This document shows, piece by piece, positions 40,301 to 54,033 of a stretch of 64,000 nucleotides of DNA. A program made the translations under genes and the position numbers. The notes beneath the pieces are model-generated. The model did no database searches, was not told where the DNA came from, and saw nothing but the letters and a program-made list of their open reading frames with translations. Origin of the DNA: Hybos culiciformis (taxonomy: Eukaryota; Arthropoda; Insecta; Diptera; Hybotidae); the NCBI GenBank assembly GCA_964007475.1, contig OZ023273.1:129822732-129886731 (forward strand), in the 5' to 3' direction. Each line of letters begins with the position of its first letter. Positions within the stretch are counted from its first letter, which is position 1.

Positions 40301-43300
40301 TTATAAAGTTAATCAAAATTCTATAAAGATCTTCATACTTTACACAAAAATTGTATTCATAGAGTATTAAACATTTAGTTTTCGCAATCCCTTAGCAAAG
40401 AAACTTTAAGATGAAACTTAATACAGATTTCAGTCAGGATGGCCTCGATGTACTATATTCCTTTTAATCTTAAACTTAAACAAAAAAGCAAAAATTTTAT
40501 CAGTTTGTTTTACAACAAATTTTCATATTTAGACCTGATACCTTATTTAAGGATTAAGTATATGTAATATGATGCTCAATTTCAAAATGACATTTAATTC
40601 TAAAGCATACATTATTTATTTAAGGTGAAATTTTTAGTTGCAAAAGAGCATAAGCTCAACTAACAAGATTTTATGAATTTATTATGAAGTTTAATAAAAT
40701 GTTAAAATTTCACATCAAAAGCCCCGAACAAAAAAGGATTATTATATTAATAAAATGTTTTTCTTAATTTTCTTATTTTCTTCGCACAAAAAATGTTAAG
40801 TTCAAATAAAAATTTTTGTTTTTGGTGATAAAGTTGTTCTAAGTGTATAAATGGTTATTTTTTTTTTCTGTATATATAAGATAGTAGAGAGAATATAAAT
40901 AAAGTTAATAATATTTTCTTCATACCATAAGGATATGTATACGGCGATGTTATTATTATAAAATGCAAGTCAAGGATTTTTTCGAATAAATTTTTATATC
41001 GTGATAAATTGTAGTTTTTCTGTATATTTGATTTTTTCTTTTTTCTCTACTTTTCGTTACTTGATTTTATTTTTGTACTGTTTTATTTATTTTTATTTTT
41101 TTAAATATATATTTTTATTTATTGTGTATTATCCTTTTTAGATTTTTATAATAAAAATACACAATAATGTACAAAGGTACACAAAAAATATAATAAATGT
41201 TTATAAAGAAAAGCAAAAAAGCAAAAAAAAAGAAAAAAAAAATGAAAATTATAGTTTTATACTCCTTCTAATCAAAAATAAAATAAAAATATAAAGAAAG
41301 GATCGATATAATAACAGCATTTTATGCAATACACTTACAAAAATTATATCTTTCAAAAATGTTTTAAAATTTATAATTGTTGCTGGTATCAATTGTTTAA
41401 AGTTTATTCGAAGGACTTAATATCATCTGTGTACAATAATGTTTCATTGTTCGGTTCCATGTCCATCTTCATGTTATAACTATGTTAGGCACCTTAAAGC
41501 AGTCAGCGTCAAATTTTAAAAAAGCATCTCTCTACCGTTCCTTTTAAAATACTTTTATGTTATTTTTTATGTAAATAAGAAAATTTAAGATTAGATTCGC
41601 ATAAAATCCATATTAGAAAGCATTATGAGTTACGACTGAGATCCGGTTTCCAAGGAAATCATTGTTCTTATAAGCCTTATTTCAGAAATTTTCTTTTAGT
41701 GTTATAGAAAAATTTTATATTTTATTTTTTTCATTGTGCCGCACGATTTTGTTAAATTGTTTCAGCAATCGTCTTTCATTTATTTATTACATTTTATGTG
41801 TATATACATCCATATATCGAGTTATGTATTTTTATATCAATTTCATATACATAAATGTACAACAACATATATTACAATACGTTTTTGTTATGTTTATTAT
41901 ATTTTCGTTTTTATAGAAATAAATTTTTATTTATTTATATACATTTTTCCGTTTTGATACGTGCAGCACCCCTTATCATATTATTATTAGATTTTTCATT
42001 TATATATATTGAATATACGAATATTTTTATGCCAATATATGATGGGATTTTTTTTTTTTGTATACATATTTTTACTTATTTTCTGTGATTCCATGCTCAA
42101 ACAATCAAAAAACAAAAATTTTTTGTTATCAAATTTAAAATTGAATATATATAAAACTTCGAAATTTAGTTATTTTAGATTTATTAAATTTATTTTTTAT
42201 ATTTTAAATTTGCTTAGAAAGAAAAAATTGGGTAAGTATAGAATATCTGAACGAAAGAAAGATTAGAGCTGGTAATATTATAGCAGAGTGCTACATATTG
42301 TTTCCTACAGATTATAACTTTCAATTAAAATTAAAACGTAGAATTGGATAAATTTTCGGTATGTGGGCTTTTTATGATCCTAAAAGTGAAATAAATCCAC
42401 ATTCAAAATCATTAATAAGTAAATGTCAAAATCTATCTATATACATATATATTGTTCATTTTAGAACTTCAAAAATATTTTTTTGAAAACCATTGAGCTA
42501 GCTAAAATATTGAGAGTGCATTAAAATTTGGAGCCACAAAACTTGAACGTTATAGAGTTAGAATTGAATGAATTTTATTTAATCTCAATTTCGTTTCTTT
42601 CACCCAGAATTACTTCAATATTATGAAAGACTATAACAAAAAGAATAAAAATATATTACTTTCCATACTTATATTCTTATATATAAATAATCAAAAAAAT
42701 AATATTAAAAATACATATATATGAAAAAGTTATTTTTATGCGGTGGTTCATAAGTGGGTGGTAGTTGGTTGGAGTTCAAGATAAGAGAAAATTGGATTTT
42801 ATATTTTATTTTTACTTTATTGTATAGGGTTAAGTTATTGTATATTTATTATATTTATACTTGCACATATAAATTTTTTTTTTTATTACAATAAAAATAG
42901 TAATCTTTTTACTACAATATGAAATTTTTATTATACAATACATATGTTTCGAATGTATCTTAAAAGTTCGATAAAAGAAAAAAATAATAATTATTATGTT
43001 TATTATAAGAAGAACTTTTTATATGGAATATTTATCCAGAGTTTCAATAACGTGCTTACAGATCTCAGGAATTTGGTTTTTTCTTGAAATAAATTAAGAC
43101 CAATAATTTTTGACATAAACATAATGTTCACCATTATTTTTCAAAAAAAAAAATTTTTCCTAACCAATCAAAATTTATAATTTTTTTTTTCTTTTATACT
43201 TTCCTACACATAAAAATGAATTAAAATATGATTTTTTTTATATAACTTCGATATGAAAAATTATTATACAACCCTTAGACAAAACCTTTACAATAAGCGC

Positions 43301-44632
43301 ACATAAGAAAAAAAAACAAAATATTTTCTTTCATAATTTTAATGCGTACCTTCAAAATTATGAATTTGGGGTGGAAACAACTTTAGAAATATTTTTCAGT
43401 GCAAATTTGAAGCTTAATCAATTTCCAATGCAATAGTTGAAATTTTATTTTATTCATAGCTATATGTTTAATCAAATATTGTATAATGAAAATTTTGCAA
43501 ATAATGATTGAGCATGAAATTTCATAAAAAAAAATTGAAGATTTACTTAAATTTCACGTAAAATACTTGAAAGTCTCAACATAAATCAAAATCCATGTTT
43601 TATTACGAAATTAAATTATATTTTAAATAAAAGATAGCAAAAAAATTAGAATTTAATTCTAAATCCTAAAACTTGACGTTTACATCAAATTGAAATTTAT
43701 TGAAACATTATATCTATAATGTCATAAAGGCATTTATATTTTAAGTACATATTATAAAAACCTATATTTTTATTATTTTTTTTATATAATATTTCATAAG
43801 GCAGTTATGAGGGTGCGCCGTTTTTATTTTATTTATATATAAAAAAAAAATCTTATTATTTTTTTAATGCCAGACCTTTTTTTTTTGTTTAGTACTTTGT
43901 TTTCAAAAGTGAAATATCTTTGGGTGGAGCCTTTTCCATTTTTTTTTTTTACCTTGTTCTAGAAGAAAAATAAATATAATAATTATATACATACCACATA
44001 AGGTTATCATTTTTTTATGAAAACTAAAATATGTATATACTACAATCTAATAATATAAATTATTTTCTATTTTCCGATGTTATAGTTAAGGAAAAAAAAA
44101 ATCATTAAATTTTTATCAAAATAACAAAAAAAAAAAAATTAAATAATGGAAAAACCACAATTAAATAAATTTCTTCAGGGGTGATTTTATATGTCAAACG
44201 CAATAAAGAATTTTCTATTTAAGCTATATTTTCTACACACAGAAACGATATTTTCTTCTTTTTTTTTTTTGAATGTAGCTTTTTTTTTTGTACTAAAAGG
44301 ACTAACTATAAAGAGATAAAAATATAGAAAATTTTTTAATGAAACCAAAATACATTCAGGTGGAAAATAAATGAAGAAAAATAAGATAAGAAAATATATA
44401 AAAAAAATATATATATGTATATATAAATGTATATAATATATATTTGCTTTAATATTATATTTTTCTGACCATAAAAATATATATAATTTTATATGATTAA
44501 AAAGAATTATTTTATTCACTCTAAAAAAAGAAAATTCTAAATTTTCTTTTTCATAAATTCTTTGAATTAATACTCGTTTGACTCCATATCATAAATCTTA
44601 TTAAAAACTAGATTTTTTTTTATATAATAATG
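37397..44632. other. Gene-free AT-rich stretch
   Basis: No gene is supported. ORFs at 38622-38843 and in several overlapping frames at 41734-42266 are rich in Phe, Tyr and Ile, without domains. An ORF on the minus strand at 44187-44519 (110 codons) is low-complexity and crosses poly-A tracts. TA-rich microsatellite-like bits and many poly-T runs are the only structure I see. Confidence 0.6.
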
Positions 44633-45189
44633 TTAAGAGCCCTTCATGTGAAATTCTGTTTTCTATTTCTGTTTTCTATTTTTGCAGTTTTTTTTGTTTT
44701 ATTTTACAGAAAATAAACGGCCGTGAAAAATGCGACAAAAATTGTACGAAAAACACCTCTACCAGAAAATCACAAAACTATATTTGAATTTTATTTCTGT
44801 GCAGAAACTGTAATTTATCAAAAAAATTAAAAAATTCTTAGAAATAAATGAAATTAATTTAAAAATTGTTAAGGAAATTAAAGAAATTCAAAATTTCACG
44901 TCACCAGCCCTGGAGAGTGGTATTTTAGCTTTATTTCTGCGTTTGAGATTTTTTATTATCTTTTTCCTTTACTTCAGAATCCATAATCCAAGCAAATATG
45001 TTCAAGTTTTTTAAAGGCTCATTTGGGCCAAAAAACTCAAAATTTCAAAAATCCGCCTCACCTACCCTGGAGCCAGTTATATACTCTCTAACATATCAAA
45101 AAATCACTTCAGTCTAGATTGTAATAACCCTACAATCAAAGCCAAACTAAGACCAATTTTTTGCAATTTTTCACATTGAGGGCTCTTAA
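44633..45189. mobile_element. TTAA-flanked inverted-repeat element (549 bp)
   Basis: TTAA at 44633-44636 and 45186-45189 brackets a 549-bp segment. Its left end is GAGCCCTTCATGTGAAA and its right end, on the opposite strand, GAGCCCTCAATGTGAAA, matching at 15 of 17 bases. The flanking G and C extend the inverted match to GTTAAGAGCCC. A TTAA target is used by piggyBac-type and Kolobok-type transposons; which applies is not decidable here because no transposase is present. Inside, two related modules ending in CACC(A)..CCCTGGAG occur about 150 bp apart (near 44897-44916 and 45054-45073), each preceded by CAAAATTTC. Confidence 0.72.
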
Positions 45190-48100
45190 CGAAATTTAAA
45201 ATGTAGAAACTAAGTTTTTTAACACCGAATTCAAGAAAAATAATAACTTAAACTGCAAGTAATTAAAATTAAATTAAAATTAATTAAAATTAAATTCAAA
45301 AAAATTATGAATTGATCAAGAAAATTGATTTATTACTGTATTTATAGGATAACGAGTTAAATAGTTCTTGTATTATTATATAATTTTCATACAAAATTTT
45401 TCTCGAATAGCTTCCGAACTTGCTAATCCAGGATTTTTTTCTTCATTTAGTTTCTTCGATTTGCTGGTAGTGACTAAAAATGCTCTAAAGCTTCTAGAGT
45501 AGGTATACGCTGTGAAAAACATAGCATCGTTATTAAGGCAAAATAAACTTTAAATTTTGAAATGTTAAAATAAAAAAAAGAGAAAAAAATATATGAACAA
45601 ACTAAAAACATTTTTGTGCTATTATTTTTATTAAATTTTACTTTATGAAAATTTTACAAATAAAATAATAACAAAAAATTATAAGTAAAACAAAACAACA
45701 ACTAAATAATCCTATAGTAATCCTAGTGGTGTGTGCACGGCCGTTTCTAATTCAATGATAATAACCGGATTAGCCACAAATTATTTTTGTGTCTGTCCAT
45801 GATTTGAGAAAATTTGTAAAAAATTCTAAAATTGAATGTAAAGAAAAAACTGTCCCAGATAAACTAAGTTAAGAAGGCTTTAGAAAAAAAATTTTAAGTG
45901 TGTAAAACTTTTACTTTATCTCAACTTATTTTTACAGAAAATATCGTTAATATAAAAACGAATGAAATCTTTATAGATTTTTTTCATTTTTTCATTTTTT
46001 TTTTCAATAATATATTATTTTTTATGAGAAAGTTTTTCAAATAAAAAGCTATTCAAATATTTTTTTCCTCATCAGAAAAAAAAAAAAAAAAAGTTCAACG
46101 AAGCAAAAGAAATTCCTTAAAATGCCGCACGAATTTCTATATACAATCCACATTAATATACGAGTATGAATGTAAGAAAGTTTTTCGTACAGAAAAATGT
46201 TTAATATTTTTAACTATAAAATTAAATTTTTCTTCGATATCATTTTATAACTATTTATACAATATATACAACAACTATCGAAAAGTACGTAAGCTCTAAG
46301 TATTAATTCGTTTTAAAAGCAATTTTTATATTATGTCGTAAAACTATACTTCGTTTCGATATAATACAAAGTATAGTCGAAATTAAACAGAAAACTTGAA
46401 AAATCTGAGCATGTATCGGTTTTAGATTAAGATCTGCAAATAAATGCAAATAAGTCAACAATAAAAATAATTGAAACGTAAATTGAAAAATTTAAATAAA
46501 ATCTAAAAAAAATTAATACACCGAACCGACATGATTTAAAAATTGTAGTTTGACGAGATGATAGCAATGCCGAGATATTGTAGCTTAAATTACATGCCTT
46601 AACAAAATTTTCAGCTACAATCATCTACATGCACAGTTATGGAGAGTTAATATTGTAGTATTACATTGAGTTACAGAACATAAGACTCCTGCAGGATTGA
46701 AGCTACACAGCAGCTGCATGGGCTTTGTCGCTGCGCCTTCTTGATTTTCCCAGCCAATTCTTTAATTGTTATACCAAAAAGTGTACAACAATTGAGTTTA
46801 TAGCATTACACAATTATAATTAGGAAACTTAATTTTCAAAAAATAAAATACTTCACAGATTCAACTCTCTCTGTAATCCTGGAGTTATACCAATTTTATT
46901 TCAAACATAATTATTTCAACAAAAATAATATATTATTTCACAAAGGACTGAGTTATTATTATTATTACTTTTGCAACAAATTCAAACCAAATAAATTTAT
47001 AAAATTTTACCTGAAAATGATTTTATTATAAAAGAAAAATATTTTTCATTTTGGCCACTGGCTAAAATTTATTTCAAATTCACTACTTAGACAAAAAAAA
47101 AAAAAAATTGGAAAATTCATTTTAGAAATAAACTATAAAAAAAATGCAGATAAAAAGAAACTACTACTCATATTGAACTCTTTCTCTTTCCTTTCAATTT
47201 TTACTCAAAAAGAATGGTTCATCCTTACTAAAAATTTTTCATAATATTAAAAGATTGTTGAAACCTTTTTGAAAAGCATTTTGTGGATTGTCTTTATAAA
47301 AAAAACATACTATAAGATACCTATATTTCAATCAATAGAAAAAGATATTTTCTCTACTTCAAATTTAGGAAAAAAATTTTCTTCAATATTATACGAAAGA
47401 ATTCTTAATATTTCAATTCATAGTGAGGTGTATACGAAGTCCCTCAAATCTTATGTAAAAATAAAATATACAAATTATTAATTACGTTACAGAGATTACT
47501 TTTACATATTATGTGAAAGTGAAATAATGTCATTGTAAAACAGTCAATTACTTCAATTTTAAATATAGATTCCTAATTTCACATTTTACCTTTGTAGTTA
47601 ACGTTTTTTTCCCGGTTCTACTTTTATTCCAATTTACCTACACAAAACACCATAAATTTTTGGCCCCAGGCCCAATTCTTTGAACAGAGTCGTATGAAAA
47701 ATATTTGTTTTTCGGATCCTAACAATGATATTCTACTCTTAAAGAATAATTATTTTGAGCGATATCAATTTTGAATCCCTGTTCATAGGCTTATCAATTT
47801 TTAAAAAACAAATAAAATTTAATAATGTTCATTCTTAACTTTTTGTTTATTTTTGTTTTAATTATTCGATTTAGTAGCCCCGGACAAGATAGAGGTATAA
47901 TTAATAATTGAATATATATTTTAATCGTGATAATGTACGCAAAAAATAGTAAAGATATTAGTCATCTTAAAACATTAGAAAATAATTCTGATATAAATGT
48001 AGAACCTAAACTAGAGCAACCCTTTCCTTTTTCTTCAGTTTAAGGTTTTATGAATTAAAAAAAATAAAAAATAAAAATAAAAAAGGTAAAATTCAATATA

Positions 48101-50773
48101 GGTTTTATTATACTCTTTATAATCTTCTTTATTAAGAATTTTGAAATATTTTATATTCAGATCCAGATTTTCAAAAATATTATAAAATCCTTAAAGTAGA
48201 CCACAATTTTATATTAAAAATGATTTAATTTTATTTTATGTATAGAATAATCTCTAATACAAAACCATCAATATATAATGTGTGTAAGAAAAATTCAAAA
48301 AACTAAAGTAGATATCTAATATACGAAAAAAATAATATTATTATTAAATTTTCCATTTTCTCAAAACAAATTAACAAAAAAATGTTCAGCACAATAGTAT
48401 CAAAGGAAAGAAAATTTCAAAAAATAATTTTTTTTTTTTTCAAATAATAGAAAATCAGATGAAAATACATGATGACATTTCGAAAAGTAAATTTACTTAA
48501 TAAGACCAATATTAAACTTTGAACATACTTTTGACAGATTATGGGAAGTAAAAATAAGTTTTCTACCTTTGAACTTAAGGCAGGGAATGAATTTTGAACC
48601 AACTTTCGAATAGTATAGTCGTGTTATTTGTGTGAGCCAATGAATAATCGAGTTTTGGAACTGAAAAAATTTTATCAAATTTAGGACAACAAACTTTATG
48701 TCAGTTTTTTTTTGCACATAGGAAATACCAAATAAAGTTATAATTAAATATTGGTTTCTAGCCACGGAAAATTTTTTTAAGATTCTAAATTGTGTTTTAT
48801 AATAATTTTTGTTTTAAAAATATTTTTACTCGTACAGAGGTTATGGCTATAACTCTAAATATATGTATGTTTGTATATACAAAGGTTCTAGGTACTTATG
48901 TACATTTTAAAATTATTTTACTTTTAAAAAGCTTTTTGTGTCCAGTCTCTAAGTCCATCAAATATTGAAAAAATAAATTTTCTGATTTTCTTTCAAAGAA
49001 AATTTCCTTTATATGAAGAAAATAAAAATGATTTATTTATTTGGTTAACATGAAAGAAAACAAATAGTAATTTTCCATCATATATGGAAAAATGGAAAAT
49101 ATATATAAAGATAGATAGATATATACAATATACTTAGGTATACTCATTTTCAATTATACACTTTTTGTTGATGTTTTGTACCTAAATAAATTTTAAGAGT
49201 TTTTCTTATTGTTATTACCATAGTTCTACATGTTTGTTACAACAAAATTCTTTATTCTTATAGAAAAAGAAAATAAGTAAAGAATACGAAAGAATATTAT
49301 TTTATATATAAACATTGTAGATTGTAGATATTGTAAAAAAAAAAAATAAGTTTTTCTTTTATATTTATTTATTATTTTTTATTTATAGAAGAAAATTTTG
49401 TTTATGCACTTGATAAAAATAAATAAATCTACGTTTCATTCTTTATTCTATGAAGCTACTTTATTTAACTATATATAGTTTTGATAAAATTTTTGAGTTA
49501 TATATGTACTACAAAATATCTATTTGAACATCTATTCCCCTGTAATCGAGATATTCATAGATTTCATTCAGATGGAAAACTATGTTAGAAATTTCTTTCA
49601 TTATTTTGAAGTAGATGAAATATTTCATTGATTAGAAATTAGAAATAATATAGAGTCTTTCAAAAAAAAAAAAAAGTAATATTAACCATTTTAATAAATA
49701 TTTTAAGAATAATCAATGGTTGTGATTTTTTTTACCAAATTCAGAGCTCCAACAGTTTTTATCGATTTTTTTTTCTCTGTATTTATAAATAAGTTTACAT
49801 TATATTGTTATAGATAAGTTATTGTAAACTTTTTTAAATTGCTGACATTAGAGCAAGTATATATACCTGCTTATTGAATAATTTTCTAAATTAAGCTTCT
49901 CTCTTCTAAATAAGCTTCTTCTAATTAAGCTTCTTTGTACATATATCAGAGATAAGTGACAACTGACCATTATTCACTAATTATCATTTTTGGTGACATT
50001 ATCGGATGATTTACCAATTAATAATATAATAAATTAAATTTTCCGTAAACTATCAAATCCAAATTCAACTTTTCTTCTCTCTTAAAATCAAGCAGGTGTC
50101 TTCCGCGGAACCTAGCCATTGCATTGGTGCAAGTTATTTTTTTCTATGGCAACAAATTAATAGAGATTTATTTATATGAAAATTTGTATCTTATGTGAAA
50201 ATTTATCAACCCTTATTCATGTACCTATATACTAAAAAAAAAAACATAAAACAGTCAGACTTAATTAAAGAAAGTGCGACAAATTATTTTATTATCTTTT
50301 TAATATAAATTTTTATTACAGAATAAATATGTACATCCATACGTATACAAAAAGCATATAAAAGATAATTCATTTTAATAAAGTAAAATGATTAATGGGC
50401 AATATATGCACAATTTTGACATCAAGCATTTTATTATACCCGCTGCGTTTAAATAAAAAAAAACACACTATAAGATTGTATCCCAAAAATTAGCCACAAT
50501 AGCATTAAAAAGGATAATTTGAAAATTACTTCACCAGGGGAGTTATAATTCTAATTTTTCAATAAAATAAAAATCTTAATCATTTTCTCTTTTGAAAATT
50601 TTCTGTGAAAAAAATTTTGCCGGGTTAAATTCATATTTTCAACAATTATATATTCTGGAAATTGAAAGTGGTTTGTAAATAAGTAACACAATTATTGAAA
50701 ATGTAATATAATGATTTAAGGTAGAGGCAAGAGCGGTTTAACAGCGCACCAGAAATGAATAATACAAGTAAGA
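45190..50773. other. Gene-free AT-rich stretch
   Basis: No gene is supported. A somewhat GC-richer patch around 46680-46770 contains CAGCAGCTGCATG but has no sustained frame. The minus-strand ORF at 48493-48765 (90 codons) lacks any recognisable domain and a credible context. TAAGCTTCT occurs three times within 43 bp (49892-49934). Confidence 0.6.
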
Positions 50774-51055
50774 GAAGGGTTATGTATCCAATTAATTAAT
50801 AGCTTTTTTTTTAAATTTTTTAAGCTAAAAACAAAAAATAATATAGAAACTCAAAACAAGTAGTTAAAATAGTCATTAAGACAGAAAATGTAACAAGGAA
50901 TTATAATAAATAAGAAAAGACTTATAGTGCTCAAGGAGCCAGTAAGTTATATATTAGTAAATGGTATACTTTATATATTTTGTAAAACGAAACTGAAAAT
51001 GAATTAAAATATAAATATATTAAAAAAAAAAAAAAAAAAAGAAGGGTTATGTATC
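50774..51055 (+). mobile_element. Retroposed insert with poly-A tail and 15-bp target duplication
   Basis: GAAGGGTTATGTATC occurs at 50774-50788 and again, identically, at 51041-51055. The 252 bp between them (50789-51040) end in 19 uninterrupted A (51022-51040) directly against the right copy. This is the signature of target-primed reverse transcription by LINE machinery. An ATTAAA lies just before the tail. The insert has no ORF and no tRNA-like head, so it could be a 5'-truncated LINE 3' end or a retrocopy of an mRNA 3' end. The identical duplications and pure tail suggest a fairly recent insertion. Confidence 0.9.
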
Positions 51056-53071
51056 TTGTCCTCAAGTTTAATTTTAATGACGTTCATTAATACGTATGCA
51101 TTTAATTTTCAAAGGAATGGAAAAGAGAATACTGATGCGTTTTTCGTTGTTCGAATAGCCTCCAAATCATTATACGCTGAAAAAACAGATAGCCGCGGCA
51201 GCTATATTTTCTGTATATTTTTTGCTGTGTGTGTAGCTCAAATCGAACTAGACATTAACAAAATTTGCTATTCGTCATAGCAAGGAAAAATAGCTAGTAG
51301 TTTTATTTTTTAATATGAAATATTTTTAAAGAAGTATACTCATCATTGTAATACAATTTTGTAATGAATCAAAAATGTCTCAGCGATGAAAACAGTGGAA
51401 AATGAATTTTGTAACAAAATAAATGTAAAAAAACTTAAAAAAAATAAATCACAAAATATTCTAACATCGATTGAAAAAATGATTTGGTGTTAATAATTCG
51501 GATATACAAATTACACAGTATCTATTTCACTTTAATAATTTTTCTTTAAAAACCGAAGTCTTTTTATATTGTTTGGACCCATATGTCATCTTTCCAATGA
51601 TTTGCACTTGTTTGCACACAGATAGCAGGGCTAAATTGAATGTAGAAAATTATAATTCACCCCAAAACGAAAATTATTATGAATGTTTTTTTCTCTTCGA
51701 AATGAATAAAAATTTATTAACTAAAAATTAAAACTTTGACCTTTTTTTTTTATTATTATTGCGGAGAATACATTTTTTGTTACCACCCTCATATTTTTAT
51801 TATATCCTTGATATTCAAAAATTTTCATAAAAAAAAAATTGTAACTCAAAAAAATTTGTATAATAGAAGAAAAAAAAGGAGACAATGAAAATTCATCAAG
51901 TGCAGAAAATTTTTTCATACCATTTTTGATGGTACAGTGAAAAATGGTACCAAAAAAAAATAAAAGAGAAAATTTATAGCAGTTAACTGGAAAATTACTT
52001 TCTATTGTTAGAGTTCTTCTTTATGTCAAATTTATTTTCTTAATCCTTTTTTCCTGATTCTAAAAAAAAAAGCCATAAATATTATGAGGGCTAACAAAAG
52101 ATGATAGATTTATGTTTTTTTTTTTTCATATATTAATCCTGTTCTTTTCACATTCAACTAAAAATAAAACGAGGATTATTTACATTTCAAAATATGTACG
52201 GTATTGTAGGTTGTAAATGTAATAAATATCTTAATGCGTGTAGATTGAGGCCGATACGAAATATGTATTTTAATATATTAAAAATTCCTGAAGAAGTTGT
52301 TGCCTAAATTATTGAAAGTCCATTCAGCTTGCTTAAGAAGATTTTCTTAAGTTTTTTATAATAGGGTTTTAATGTTTTTGACTTATCGATAGTTCCGATA
52401 ATCCGATCGTGGTGTAGACATATTTTTCCTACAATGGATTTAATTCCTTCTCTTATTGTATAATTCGTCCATTATTCACTTGAATCAAATGTTTTTTTTT
52501 TTTTTTTAAGTTTGAGGTATAATTTCATTGGAGACTCATTAATGATGTAAATTATTTAATATAATGATCTTTAAAAAAATGCGGCAGTGACTGTGATAGT
52601 AGATAGAAAATTTGAACCTAAGTTAGACTCACTGACTTTATCAACCATATATTATTTAAAAACTATATCCTGAACAGATTTTTAAAACTCTGTACATTAT
52701 TTATTTTTATTTGAAGGAAAGACTAACTATAAAACTCTTTTATTTTCGGAACAATCGAATTTAAGATATTCATTCAATCAGAGATTTGTTATTTTGGTGA
52801 TTAAGTTATTTTCAGTTGCTCATTCATAGGACATTTGTAATAACTACACTTTTTTCTGAAAAGTTAAAAAGAAAAAAGAATATGAAATGCAAATTATATA
52901 TGTACGTATACGTATTGAAAAATGCATAATATGAAAATGTATATAATATTTTCTTTGGCATTTTTAGCTGTATTTGCAATTAAAACTATATTTTACATTA
53001 TAAAAATTATAAATTAATTATATAAATTTAAAGTACGGCATAATATTATTTTTTAAGTACATATATTATAT
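51056..53071. other. Stretch without a supported gene, downstream of the Osiris gene
   Basis: I see no gene. The sequence at 51056-51290 is less AT-rich and has a 74-codon plus-strand ORF without recognisable features; together with 50700-50773 it forms the pre-insertion site of the retroposed insert. The remainder is AT-rich with poly-A and poly-T runs. It may include the 3' flank of the Osiris gene. Confidence 0.5.
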
Positions 53072-53077
53072 TTTATT
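53072..53077 (-). terminator. Candidate polyadenylation signal of the Osiris gene
   Basis: AATAAA on the minus strand begins 12 bases after the TAG stop codon. It would give a very short 3' untranslated region, so a more distal non-canonical signal cannot be excluded. Confidence 0.4.
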
Positions 53078-53088
53078 TTGCAATTAAA

Positions 53089-53986
53089 CTAATGCGCTGG
53101 ATATTCATAATAATATTTATAGGGATCTAATGTAGCTGGAGCATTTTTAGTCACTGGTTTCACAACATATGTATTTCGTCTGAAAAATTATTCAAAATTA
53201 TATTCAAATTTAATAAAAATATACCTACAGTTTTGAATATTTGTATGCAATTTTTTATAAATTTGCAAAATCTAACTCAATTTTTCAAGAATAGTATTCG
53301 ATAATATAAGGATAACCGAAAAGCACCTTCAACAAATTTATATCTTAAGCTTACCTATTATGCTCGTTTGCATGAACCTGAAACGTTGTTTCTTCGTGAT
53401 GGTCATGAGTAAATAATTTTTTGAGAGCAATTATTGAAGCAATAGTCAAGGCAACTTTACTTATTACTAAAGCTTTTCCGGCAATTGCTGCTAATGCTTT
53501 TAAACCCAAAGGTCCAGCGATTCCCATAGCAGTTAATAGGGCAGCTACAACATATTTTATTCCATTGTCTTTTTTCTTTTTTCTACCTTCTGTTATTTCG
53601 TCTTCCTTGAGATCAAATTTTAGTACATGAGTTCGGAAAAATTTATCTGCTTTCTCCAACAAAGATCTATCCAACTGAGAATACGTACTAAACGTACGAG
53701 CATCTGTAAATCCACTGATTATACTCGTCTCTTCTGTACTGTTTTGACGTTCCAATGTTAATCCATCAGTAATTTTGATTGTATCCTGTTCCAAAGCTTT
53801 TGAAATAGCTGAAAGTGCTCTCTCTTTCAAACATCCTGTGAAATCATTTTTACTTTGACAATCGTCGTATAATTTTTGAACAACCGTGATTTCTGAACCG
53901 AAAAAACTTGATTCTTGTTCTGAATGACATAAACTTATGAAACTTATTATTACTATAAGAATCTGCGATATTAATTTCCAACTCAT
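53089..53986 (-). CDS. Osiris family protein (DUF1676), two exons
   Basis: Exons 53986-53355 and 53179-53089 join in frame (GT-AG intron, AG|GTAAGC donor, CAG acceptor) into 240 aa. Residues 1-22 are a signal peptide ending near LCHS. Cys43 and Cys52 with the following CLKERAL and TDGLTLE segments match the N-terminal two-Cys region of Osiris proteins. A basic RKKKK patch (135-139) precedes the long hydrophobic, Ala/Leu-rich DUF1676 segment (about 143-191, with GPLGLKALAAIAGKAL and ALKKLF). A short His-rich stretch HDHH follows, and exon 2 encodes a Tyr-rich tail ending YYYEYPAH. Osiris proteins are insect secretory or endolysosomal membrane proteins tied to cuticle-forming cells. Family members are usually clustered in tandem; here I see only one. 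Stopping at the donor-adjacent TAA would give a 211-aa form without the tail. I do not assign a paralogue number. Confidence 0.93.
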
Positions 53987-54033
53987 ATTTAATTCAGTTA
54001 GGTGTCAATTGTTTGGAGAATTTGATAAAACTA

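Noticed and set aside
44187..44519. 110-codon ORF on the minus strand
   Set aside because: Low-complexity Ile/Tyr/Phe and Lys runs created by AT-rich DNA and poly-A tracts; no domain, no splice sites that extend it sensibly.
48493..48765. 90-codon minus-strand ORF
   Set aside because: No recognisable domain, no partner exons and amino-acid use like random AT-rich sequence.
51056..51280. 74-codon plus-strand ORF next to the retroposed insert
   Set aside because: No signal peptide, domain or splice context; the better-than-average GC content alone is not enough.
53421..53630. 69-codon plus-strand ORF
   Set aside because: It is the antisense shadow of the DUF1676 hydrophobic segment of the Osiris gene.
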